DNA from: Litomosoides sigmodontis
Lineage: Eukaryota; Nematoda; Chromadorea; Rhabditida; Onchocercidae
NCBI GenBank assembly: GCA_963070105.1
Contig: OY718808.1
Coordinates: 2,654,238 to 2,718,237, forward strand
Reading direction: 5' to 3'
DNA: 64,000 nt
In this document: positions 38,101 through 52,931 of the stretch, piece after piece
Position numbering within the stretch: the first letter of the stretch is position 1
Layout of the letters: each line of letters opens with the position of its first letter
Notes under the pieces: generated by a model
Seen by the model: the letters and a program-made list of their open reading frames with translations, nothing else
Told to the model about the DNA's origin: nothing
Database searches by the model: none
Position numbers and translations under genes: made by a program

Positions 38101-41100
38101 ACATAATGTGTCTAAAACAATAAAAGCTAATAAAACTAAGAGTTATCACAACATAACGACCATGCTCTATAAAGTAATAATTAACAACTTTAATTCATTA
38201 GAAATAGAATTATTCAATATATGATCTAGTTTTAAATATTTTAATTATAACATATGCTGTAGAAGTGTAAGAATAACATAATAATTGTAAAAGTTACCTG
38301 TTCACAGTTATCTAGACCATCAACCACAACAATTAATCGAGTTTGGCTGTTTGTGAAAAAGTCAAATGAGCGTATCATGTTAGCCAAAAGGTTGACCTAT
38401 GAAAATTTTTCAAAAACTGTATTTTCTTAAATAATACGCCAACATCGCATCATATTCGATCTATTTCATGGAAAACGGAAAACATATGTTAGTGACAGAA
38501 CGTAGAAAATTTAATAACTCATAGCATAAGATAAGATGAAGATAAAAGTTAAAGAAAGAAAGCTTACCTCATGTTGTAACTTTTGCATAAATCCTTCAAA
38601 ACTCAGTTTATTAATTTTCTGTGCTGCAATATTTATGCGTTTCTTAGGCATATTGACAAATCCATAAACAATAAGGAAATAAAGCGGATATAAGATAAGC
38701 ACCATGACAAGAATGAAGAACAACATGAAACCAAATAAATAGCTGAAAATTATCAAATAATATATGTTCATCTTGTCACTGATACTCCAACGTTCCAATT
38801 AATTTGCTTACATCGTAGGAGATTTAATTTATGCTAATGTGGAGTAGTACAAACTATAAACTTGACGATATTTCATGCTTTCAATAAAAAGAGTTGCTAG
38901 CGTGATGAAAGAACACTGAACTTTCATGAAGTTTCATTCTAGGAAAATCATCAGTCACAAACATGGGCAAAATAAACTATTACTGTCAAAAACTTCTTGT
39001 GAACTATGAAAAGAAAGTTTATTTATAACGCAAACTAATGCTAAACCTAGATTGAACGTCCATTCCACTGTAAAGCCATAACGTAAGTAAAATTAAAGCT
39101 GTAATAATTGAGAACAAAAACAATGACACCATCATAGTAACCGGTACACCACATGCTCGTCGTGTTTTTGGTTTGTTGCCGTGTGCTAAAATAGAGTTTC
39201 CTAACGATGTAGATGAATGCTAAATCATTAGATTCAGGGAAGTGGCCTACTACATCGAAGCATGCAATTTTAAGAGATAGAAAGTGCCTGTTCCTACGTA
39301 GAATATCTACACTCCTCATAGTTGTAGCGAACTAAGACACTACATCATCTCAGAACTTCTAGCAATTTCGTTTCAATTTTCTCGCTCAAAATGAATGACA
39401 GCAAAAACGCTACAGAAAAAGCATTAATCGAACATTTAAACTTTGAATTTCTTTAACTAACTTAGAACTTAAAGTACAAACGATGAGGAAGTCCTTAAAA
39501 ATCATAATTATAAAGATAAAAAGAGAGGATGGATGGAAACTTACCAAATAGGACTCTCAAAGCACAAAACAAGCGAACCGGAAGTGAACCAAAGTGATTT
39601 TCAGCAGCTTCAAATAATGTAACAACGATTTTTGCTAACGCCTGCTCACCACCAACTGATGATAAACGATGATAATCGGCAAACAAGAAACTACAAGTGT
39701 GCAAAAATATTTTGGAAATTTTCCTAAAGACAATAGAAATATTTCGGAACAGCTCTATTCATTGACATTAATTAAACTAGTATAGAAATGCCGAAAACAT
39801 TCCAAACTATCGTTAAAGTTAGCAAAGATATTAACAAATAGAGAAAAGGTAGAGCTGATGTTAAGTAACGATAATGCAAATAAATAATGCAAATAACCTC
39901 TTTCAGTATATGAACTCTTGCAAAACTTTTGAATCGAAAAGTGAAGAGCAGTCGAAAGATATTTCATGATTTCAATTACTTGTTACAAGCATGAATTATC
40001 TAACTATTAAAAGAGATAGAAATGATATAAAGTAAACCGACTCTAACCTTACAGGACAGGAAAGGACATCCTTGTCCCGAACTGATGCGCCATGCTGTAG
40101 TGCTACATTCGACAGCAAACGCATATGCGCCAAAAATTTAGCAATAGAACGTGCGCCATTTACGGATTTATTCCACCCTTTAACATTATTTCCATAATAA
40201 ATTAAACCTGAAAAGAATAACAAAATAAAAAACGGGATAAATTCTCATCCAAAAAGCTAATTTGTTAAAATATTTGCACATGATAGTATCTACACAATCG
40301 AATACAGTTTTGAGAAGTTTTTACAAAAACTACATTGCAAGAGCTGAAATATTTCTCATGAGAAAGTCCGGGCAAATATATTCATCTAAAATTCTTGAAG
40401 ACAAAATTTCGAAAAAAAAAGCTGACCGTATAAAAGCATCCAGAGAATGAAGAGAATTAAGCCAGAAGAAACAACAGCAATCATATAATAAAAATTTTGG
40501 AAGAAAGCAATTGCAGAGACAAAAATAAGTGTAAGCATCGCAATAAGAAGTGCTACTGAGCAGATCAATGACCACGACCACGATAGCTGTACCGAATCTA
40601 ACCAAGATCTTGAAAAGGATCGCATTGAATCTTTTATTTTGTCAAGAAGCACTGACTTGCCCGAACCCCACTTTGCGTATAGTCCTAAAAAACATTTTAC
40701 ATATGCAGATGAAGGCTAAAAAGTCAAAAACTTTCACCATAGAAAACTATTGGGAAAAACGCCAGGAATAAAGAAAGCAAAAACAAAAATTGTGAATAGT
40801 CCATCCGGTTCAAAATTTCATATATTCAATTATATTCTTTCAAACAGAGGTAATTGTCTACAAGTGCACTGTCACTAAAAAATGAGAGTGTGCGATTCTG
40901 TAACCGTTCTCGAAAAACTAATGAGAATTAGTTATGAACTTGACTTAAAAAAATTTGACAACTCGCCGATAGTCAGCGGTAATGTCAAACTCGGTTCGCA
41001 CACAATATCAGCCAATACATTGCTGTAAATATCGTAGCCAAGCATAACATCCATTTGTACTTCAGCATCTAGTGGTCCATAAATTAAGGGGATAATTGGT

Positions 41101-43851
41101 TGCGGATTTTCTTGATCAATTGAATATGGCGTCTGACCAAGTTTATTCGGCCTGTACAACAAACGTGAATCCGACGGATTCAACAAAAGAGATTGCGTTA
41201 TTTTCCGCGACCTTGCCCGCAGTGCTACATGTAGCACATTCTCACCGGCATTATCTACTGCTGAAACTTTTGCACCCGAATTTACCAGTAATTGACAGAA
41301 ACCGATATGTCGATTTTTCACAGCTCGCAATAGCGGCGTATCGCCGTCCTGCAGAACGGATTAATAAGCGGCTCGTTATTAGTAAAATAATTTACAACAC
41401 TAGTTCTATAAGCAAAACTGGAAAGAAGGAATTATCGAATGGACTTCATGAGTACTGAAGTAACGTCACCGTGACTAAAACAAAAGAAACTTCCATCAGA
41501 TAATGCAGCATCCAGACATATGCGAGCAAACAACTTCTGTAAAGGTCCTAGTTAAATGTCGCAGTAAAGTACTTCAGTACCCAACCTTGTACATACGGTT
41601 AGTTTCTCTATTGCTTCGGAGGAAGTATCTGGTAGTTACGTGAAACAACTTGGTTTCATTATTTGCTTGAAATTAATAAATTACGAGTGCTTTATTCCGT
41701 ATTTCCAAGTTCACCTTATTCCGTATTTCCAAGTTTGGTTTTCTTTCCAACAACGCAACTCCAATGTCCATAAATGATTTATCGATGGCCAAATGAAGAG
41801 CTGTTCTGTTCTCCTAAAAATTTGCTCGCATCAATAAAAAAAAATAACAGCATGATTTAAGCGCATTTGACCTCTGAATAAGTCTAATATTTCTTTTAAA
41901 ATTGGAGGGTTAAAAATGATAATGCTGAGAACTATTCGAATCAATATCCTAAGAAAACCGGAGAAAAATTAACATACGGAATCTCTTGCATTGACATCGG
42001 CATGCTTTTCAAGAAGCATTTTCACAATTTCCACATTTCCTGAACGCACAGCACCTGCCAGAATTGAATTTCCAAACTGCAAAAGGGAAATGCTTTGGAA
42101 AAATGCATTTCAAACAGGAGATGATAAAAGTTCCACGAAAATAAATATCAAAAAAAAATTCAACTGTACCCTATCCACCGCATTTACATACGCTCCAAGC
42201 TCAATAAGCATCGATGCAATTTCCACATAGCCTTCACGTGCAGCAATAGCAAGTGGTGAAAGACCATTCTGCAAAACAGACTATTACAAGGTAAAAGAAA
42301 TTCAATATCAGCTTCTGGAAAAAGCAGAACACAGACCTGATCGACAGTGTTGATGTTTGGCTCCCTCGACAGAATCAATCTAACAACGCCAGCAAAATTA
42401 CCCCTCGTAGCCATCATTAAAGCAGTCGATCCGTACTATAAATAATAACATAAATGCTTTTTCGAATGCCTTTTTGCTTGTGAATTGGAATTATTTTGTC
42501 TGAATTTCATTAAATTTCAAAATTGAAATAAAATACCATTCCAACAGCATCTAATTCAGCTCCAGCATCCAGCAGTAATTCGATTATTGGTTTATAACCT
42601 TTCCTTGCAGCCCAAATTAATGCTGTACTTCCGAATTTATCACATGCATTTACCTGGAAAATCCACCTGTTCACAAAAATTTTCCATTCATTAGAATGAC
42701 AAAATAATTCACAAATAATTTACCAATTTTTAAACATACCTCTGCACCGGCACCAATAAGTAATTCTACAAAATTTACATAGCCACGTCCGGCAGCAAGA
42801 ATAAGTGGTGTTAAGCCATCTTCTTCATCAACAAGATTAACGTGAGCCTTGTGCTGGATTAAAAGCTGTGCACATGCGTAGTGATTCTTGTACACTGCCC
42901 ACATTAATGGACTCCAGCCCAGCTACAACATGCAAAATCCATCAATTTCTGCTTAAATTTTACTTCTAGTTCAATCCATATGATTTATCAACTTTTCTGA
43001 ACTTCACGGAAAAGTGCAATCTCCGAAAATTTTGGTTAACTGCTACCATATCAGAATAGTTGACGGCTGCTCCAGCTTCTAGCAAAATTTTCACGATTTC
43101 CTCATGTCCCATATATGCCGCATCAAGAAGAGCAGTCCAACCATCCTTAAAAATTGCATTTACTTTATGTACTTTGGGAAGAGATGGGAACGCATACATG
43201 CCAGTACTACACAAATATTAATAAAAATTATACAACTTCGTTGTTGCTTAAAAAATGAAAATCTTTATATGATAAGTAAAATTCATTTTTATTAATGAAC
43301 TAACAAATTATATGACTTCTGCTAACAACTGCCTAATTTATTCCAAATCTCCTTTCTTAGGTTGAGAATTGTTTGTTCAACTTTACTCTCCCTCATTTTT
43401 TTTGCTTGAACAACTAAAAATATTAAATTAGGGAAGTAGTCCGGCGATGAAAAAATATTTACAAATTATCATTAAAAATTATCTCTAAAAGACATACAGC
43501 GTCTGTATCGTCCAAATCAAAATCACTGATGAAATCCCGTACAAAATCTGCCTGTCCTGTTCTGGCTGCCACTATGAGTATATTTTCATTGTCCTGCAGC
43601 AAAATAAATTAGTTTATTTTAGTTCACTAAAAATTTACATATTCCCAACATAAAGCATTAAATATTGAAAAAAGAAAAAAGAACTTCATTTCCCAATATG
43701 ACACTACTCATACTCGCACTATTACGCTAAATTACAAGAAATATACCGCATTTCTTAAAGTCATGAAACTTTGTTTTGCAAGGTTTGCGCTTCGAAGATG
43801 ACCACTTTCCAGCAGGGAAAACAAATCTTCCGTTTTTGTATCGGTAGCCAT
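32142..43851 (-). CDS. Kidins220/ARMS, ankyrin-repeat and KAP P-loop NTPase membrane scaffold
   Basis: Scaffold protein of the plasma membrane that links neurotrophin/ephrin-type receptors and small-GTPase signalling in other animals. Twenty-eight exons join to 1343 residues (human about 1770, with a longer tail): 43851-43747, 43593-43498, 43145-43047, 42922-42740, 42653-42537, 42435-42337, 42268-42170, 42076-41978, 41813-41715, 41348-40967, 40684-40427, 40207-40048, 39690-39545, 39185-39047, 38742-38568, 38396-38298, 38011-37841, 37535-37409, 37226-37061, 36172-36031, 35964-35772, 35585-35485, 35248-35057, 34586-34413, 34342-34143, 33877-33844, 32621-32469, 32165-32142. About eleven ankyrin repeats come first, many on 99-bp (33-codon) exons. 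A KAP NTPase follows, with Walker A WGSGKS (465-470), Walker B RLIVVVDGLD and four membrane segments in two pairs. A SAM-like region includes NLGDW. Intron 10 has a GC donor. The last three exons rest on splice signals alone, so the C-terminus ...NSAPV is tentative. Confidence 0.92.
36216..36905. repeat. Inverted AT pentanucleotide array, (TATAA)n then (TTATA)n
   Basis: The left part (about 36216-36640) is a near-perfect TATAA pentamer array. From about 36645 to 36897 the array reads TTATA, its reverse complement. The two arms could therefore pair over roughly 250 bases around a short centre near 36640-36650. The array sits in the 888-bp Kidins220 intron between the exons ending at 37061 and starting at 36172. 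Confidence 0.95.
41692..41735. repeat. 24-bp tandem duplication across an exon-intron junction
   Basis: A 20-base block, TTATTCCGTATTTCCAAGTT, occurs at 41692-41711 and again at 41716-41735 (period 24). On the minus strand the second copy forms the last codons of Kidins220 exon 9 (NLEIRNK) and the other copy lies just inside the intron after the GTGAAC donor. Confidence 0.85.
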
Positions 43852-45330
43852 CTCTTTCCCCTAAGATTTATCATATATCAGGCCTGAAATAATTTTTCAA
43901 AAAGAAACAAAACTATTCCACTACATAGTGGGTGCAGCAACAACGATTGCGGGCTTTCTTATTGAGATAAAACCACACAGAGAGTCGAGCTATTTATGAC
44001 ATTATTCTAATTAGACGCCATCCACTTAGGTAAATGATGAAAGCCTACAAGTACCTGAATCCAGTTTGCTGGCTTCAAGCTTTATGCTTTAAAACTTTTC
44101 ACACCCTCACGTTATAACAAAGCATTTATAAGCAGAAACTCGGCGGAATGAGAAGCACAGAGCTTTCACGCTTTTTGAACAGAGACAAAGTGATAAATGT
44201 TTTTTGATAAAGTGATAAAGCTTTTTCTAAAAAGCAATACCAAACGCTTTCGACTATCTGCTAGAAAGCGCTTTTTTTTGCAAAAAAAATTTTCCAACTG
44301 TGCTTCCATTGATAGTCTGTGCTTTTCATCCTTGATTGAAATATTATCTATATAGCTTTTTATTACCTATATATATATATATATATGTACATTTATATAG
44401 CTTTCTCCCAATGAAATTTAGCGGCTCAAAGAATTTGAGAATCAGATCGCCTTTCTAGACACTGGAACTTGCATATAATAATACATGATACAAAACTTTC
44501 TTCGCTGATCTGACAGTTATGTGCAAAAAAGGTTGCCACTGCAATTGGATTATCTTTGTTTATCCCGATTATATATTCTACATTATGGAGAAAAAGGGAG
44601 AAAATGAAGATATAAACAATTATTTGTAGAAACATAGAAAATTTGACAATAGCATCAATGCACATTACATACGACCTTGCAAGCTCCGAAATTCCTTTAT
44701 TGCATAAAAATACATTCAGTTTCGAGACCTGCACTAGAACAACAGCTTCAAAGAAATTATTTTAATAATTTGGCTTATGGTCTATTGAAGTCTATCTGAA
44801 AGCTTATTTTTACATGAACATTTAAAACATAATCTATGAACTGACGAAAAATTTTTCAAAATCTTTGCCTGTTGCTTGACGAGTCTATTTGAAATACGGT
44901 AATTTCCAAAAAGCCACAAAGTTAAGCTAGAGAACTACAAGTATTTATAACATCCAATACAAAATGGAGTTCATTAAGCATCCATGTCTGGAAATAGGGC
45001 CTAGAAAAAAAAGAAATCCCATACAGTTTAAAGCCCTCAAGCGGCCGCTCTATGAACCAATAAATTGATCAGAAATACAGAAATATCGAAAACTCCCGAT
45101 GATTTTGTAAGGAATTGCAAATGAAACAACATTATGAAGCGTTCACACCCCAGAACATCCACTTGAGGGGGTTCAAACCATATTTGAAATAATTCATTTC
45201 GTTACTTCTAAACTTGAAATGAAATTTTGAAAAGGATACCTCTAAATTTCTGAATGTTCTTGCTGCGAACTGAAATAAATCAGCTGCGAACAGCATTTAT
45301 CACAGTAAACATTGATAGCAACAAATATCT
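43852..45330. other. Intergenic region between Kidins220 and cdc-73
   Basis: The region holds the 5' flank of Kidins220 and the 3' flank of cdc-73, both minus strand. An AAATCTTAG nine bases before the Kidins220 ATG could be a spliced-leader acceptor. A short (AT)n run lies at about 44369-44386. The 102-codon minus frame at 44426-44734 is Ile/Phe/Cys-rich with no domain and is not called. Confidence 0.5.
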
Positions 45331-48206
45331 CTAATATCTAAGATGTGGTTTATTTTTAATAATGTATCGATCAAGCGCTTCCCAAAAGCGAGCTAATATT
45401 GCACGATCCAGATGTCGCTTTGTTCGTGATAGCTTTAGAACATTGACACTCCACTTAGCTACATTATTATCCACTTTTTGATCGTCGTACATTAGGTGAA
45501 AAGCTGCTACATTTGCAAATATGTCCGTAGGGTTACCACCCCATCTCCATCCTTTAAACTGCCACGCTGGTCCCTAAAATAATTCTATATCGAGCAGTTT
45601 CTTCCAGTGAAAAGAAAGTATCAATTCTTTCAGGCATGCTTCGGATATATTCAGCTCACGAGTATGAAATATCTGTATCTATTTTTCTGTTATTTTGCGA
45701 TCACTATAACCAAACGATTGGGTAAATAATTCAAAAAGTCAAAGCTTAAACGAAAGGCAAAATATCCCATGAAACATTCTATCAATAAAATCAAGGTAAG
45801 TACCTGGACAAAAACAGCAACAACGCGACTCCATTCATCGTCACCGAACTTTATAGGATTTTCGACAACTCTATATGGAACTGTAATGCCGTCATGCTTC
45901 GGCCTCTGTATTAAGACCTCATTTTCCCTTCTAGATGTCGTTTTCCGCTCTTCAGTAGTAATGAAACGCATATCCTGTATTGAAAATGAATTTTTGTGCT
46001 GCCCAACGACTGATTTCAAATAGAAAGTTACAATGTAAGGCGAAGATAATCCAAGCAGGTCTGTATGATAGAGTTTTAATAAAATAATTCTCAAATGCAA
46101 AATGAAACCTGCAAAATATCGCGAACATTGAACATAGTAATCAGGGATGTACCAGCCGCTGGAATAATTATAATCGGTGTCCTCGATTGCCGCTTCTGAT
46201 GTCGCTGATTACTATCTGCATTAGGTGTCAGGGCTTTTGCTGGCGTTGACGATTCCACCACCATTGGTTTCGCACCCGAAGCGGACATTATTGATGTTCC
46301 TGAAAAATTGAGGTAGAATAAAATTCAGACAAAAACGACATATAGAAAAAAAGTATAAAACCTTGGAAAGTAAGTCCGGTTTCGATTTTGAAACCAGCAG
46401 TTTGGTCTTTGTTAAATTTTTCCTGGTCATAACGTGAGTAACCAGCAGGCTGAGTCCTAGTACGATCACTAGACGCTATTCTTGGTGGAGGTGCTGCTGA
46501 TTTCTGACGTTGTGCTGCTTCCTCTCGCAACTGTAACCTTATACGAATGTAGGCAGAACTTATTTAGCTAAGATTCAACATTAATAAAAGGAATACTACA
46601 GTATAAATAAAAAAATAATATAACGTACTTTAAAACTATGCAAAATAGAAAGGATTGAAGTGAACTCTTTAGATGCTGCCTCCATGACACTTGTTCGATT
46701 TCTCCACACCCGCTCTTTGCCTTTCAGTTCACGATCCAGAGCATCTTCACTTATATCTGGCACATCTAAATCCATAGGAGCGCCAAACCTGAATTATTTC
46801 TAAGTAATAGAAGAGTCTATTTGCAGATGACAGTTAGCATAATGCAACATTCATCCAAAAAGTAAAACAAACAATGTATTGGAAGTATTAAATAAAAAAA
46901 ACAATATGGCTTGTATTTCTGTACTTAAAACTCCAAAATTAGCGCAAAAGAAATTTACCTGTCGTCTACGGATTTAATTGTATTTCTTGCCATGTTTTTT
47001 TTCCGCTTGTTCTTCAAAGCAGCAATTTTATCAGCTGTGAGTTTGTCGCTGAGATCTCTCACCCCTTCTACATCAGCATTCTTGCTACCTTCCGTTACCG
47101 TGCCTTTCAACAGATTTTGTATTCGTTGCCTAGAATGATATTTGCTGATACGTACAGTAGATTTCTAATTTATAAATCTTCAGTTTATTCACTTCCAAAC
47201 AACACTAACACTAACCGATTTTCTTCACCGTCATAACGAGCTTTTTTTACTTCGGGTTCATTTTGATCAATGAGCCGAGAGACAGGAATCGGTGCCGGGA
47301 TAGGTGCCAGCAAGTCCACTGTTTGTGGTGGTTGTTCACGTTCACCTTTGAGATATGCCAGAAGTTCACGTCTGAATGAGAAAAAAAAACTTAAAAGCAT
47401 CAAGATAGCAAAAAACTGTTAGTAAATCTCCAATTTAAGTGAAAAATAGTACTTCAGTAAAACGAAAGTAATTAAAAAATTAAAGTTCACAAAGTCCTCA
47501 AAGTCAAAATTCGCTGAAACTCAAGTTTATTTAAATATAAAGAGTAAGTGAAGAGTAAATCAAAATCCTCTTAACCTACAATAAAAATCAAAAGTTTCGG
47601 ATATGATCGACGAGTTCGGTTGATCATACGAAAATCAGAGAAACATGAAGAGTTTTGAAGAGCTCAGAAAGCAACAAAAAAATTAACTTTCGCTAGTTCT
47701 ATTCGTTCAGAAGAAAGCCCTAACACTTCGAGATCTAAACAGAAAGTATACCGATCAGGCCTGGTAACGCATTGTATTCCTTTACCAGAAGCATCTTTGA
47801 CATAAGCAGTATGTTGCATTTCTCGATTTTCCCATAGTAGCAGTAACGATTCCAACGTGTAATATTCATTCTGTCTGCCATATACCATTAAATTCGTCTT
47901 TACGTCACGCCGATATGCCGCATCACCAAATGCATAATAACGCTGATTGCCCTGAAATGTCTAGCGTATGCTTGCGATATTCACGTATGTTACAAATATA
48001 CACTGTAAAAAATATTATTATCATTATCTTACGTGCACATCTTATCATCTCCCACTTTTATGCTAAAACAAAAAATTAGCTATAAATAACACGTCGTTAA
48101 CTGACTGAGGAAATTCAATAGAAAGAAGGGAACAAACATTTTTGATTTCTCGCATAGTACGTCGACCAACAGCATATTCATGGAGTAATTTCAATGGATC
48201 AGCCAT
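45331..48206 (-). CDS. cdc-73: Cdc73/parafibromin, PAF1 transcription-elongation complex subunit
   Basis: Cdc73 is a nuclear PAF1-complex subunit that associates with RNA polymerase II and supports elongation-linked histone modification. Nine exons give 509 residues (human 531): 48206-48138, 47951-47752, 47371-47216, 47129-46959, 46788-46629, 46530-46362, 46299-46109, 45974-45804 and 45573-45331. The N-terminus [19 protein letters not shown] and the [13 protein letters not shown] segment match the N-terminal fold. The middle holds [22 protein letters not shown] and YSRYDQEKF. The C-terminal Ras-like domain begins [20 protein letters not shown] and ends [22 protein letters not shown]. The donor of exon 2 is inside what looks like a continuing open frame; GTATAC at 47751 is required to join RPDR to RELLAYL. 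A TTTATTTCCAG acceptor 15 bases before the ATG may be a trans-splice site. Confidence 0.96.
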
Positions 48207-51435
<3,229 letters not shown>

Positions 51436-52800
51436 TCATTTGTTGCTACTTTCTTTATGCCGTGAACTACGCTTGAAGAAGGAAAATGCTTTACGTTCTG
51501 AAAATAAATTAGTTTACTGAAACAAATTTCATGCAAAAAAAGACAATGAAAAGGAATTAGACTTCGTACTAATTTAAACAACTACAGATATAATTATCAA
51601 AAATCAAAATTTCAGCTTGATAGAACCCTTGAAGAAATTCAATTTTATACTCCAGGTTGTCGTTTATGCTTTAACTAAAATTATACGAAAACACACTTTT
51701 AACAGAATCAGTGTCATCAGGTGCAGCTGGTGCAGCGGTAGTGGTTGCTGATGACAGGTCAGAATGTTTTTCCACCCAAGCGACAAAATCATTGTCAACG
51801 CCTTTTATATTTCCAGTATTTCGACGTGATGTCGATGATGCTATGGAATCTGAATCCAACTCCAACACCCGCCTTCCATTCATTTCACTCTCACGATTTA
51901 AATATTGCAACTCAGGACCATCCTGAGAAAAAAAAACAGCTTTAATAAAGTCGTCCTTACTTCAACCAAAAACTGTAATTGACACATATCATTTCATTCA
52001 AAACAGACTAAAACATGAGGCAAATAATTTGTGATCTAATTAAAGACTTTTTCAATCAAATATTTGATATTTAAAATTTTACGAAAAATAATCTTCCGGA
52101 ACAGCTGAAGTTTCTTTCACTCATATCTTCAGCATAATCGTAACTTACTAAGTTAGTAAAGAAAGTTTTGGTAGACATATTTACTTTCCAATAACACGAA
52201 ATGATACGCGTAATGACGATGTTAAACAGTTAATTTACTGCTGCTAACAGGTCAGCTTTGCAGAGAGGAGGATTTTTCGGGTGATTGTTAAAAAGCACCA
52301 AGGCGTGATTTTCCCACCATTCACATTTACTTCTTCTTTACCACAGTATTTTGAAATTCAGAAAATCACGACTAACAAGGTTTCCAAATCCATTTTCATG
52401 CTGTACCGATGTTACTAGTGTTGTGTTTGTCGGCTTATATGACAGAATTTGATGCTCCATCATTTCTCCTTCGTTGTCTAAAAATTAGCAAGTTGCAAAT
52501 TAACTCCTTCAAGCTTAAGTCAGAAAAAAGGAAATGAATTTAGGGAGGCTTAATGTAACAAAAGAAAAGCAAAGCTAACACTAAACTGATCGCAATTAAT
52601 CATCATTTGTAAGAATCATTGGAAAAATAAACAATTAGCATATATATATGAGGTTTCCGCTTACAGTCACATTCAATGTATTATTGCTGAAGGAATAAAA
52701 CAATTACTATTATTTGGTCCAATCATTACCTGACGTCAATTACGTCCAGTCATAACCTGACGTCAATTAATAACAAAGATAGTAACAGACACGGACACGG

Positions 52801-52863
<63 letters not shown>

Positions 52864-52879
52864 TATACACACACACACT

Positions 52880-52931
<52 letters not shown>

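Noticed and set aside
44426..44734. 102-codon minus-strand frame between Kidins220 and cdc-73
   Set aside because: It has biased Ile/Phe/Cys composition, no domain and no splice or polyadenylation context.
47686..47751. Continuation of cdc-73 exon 2 to the end of its open frame
   Set aside because: Using the later GTTAAT donor breaks phase with the next exon; the GTATAC donor at 47751 restores both phase and family alignment.
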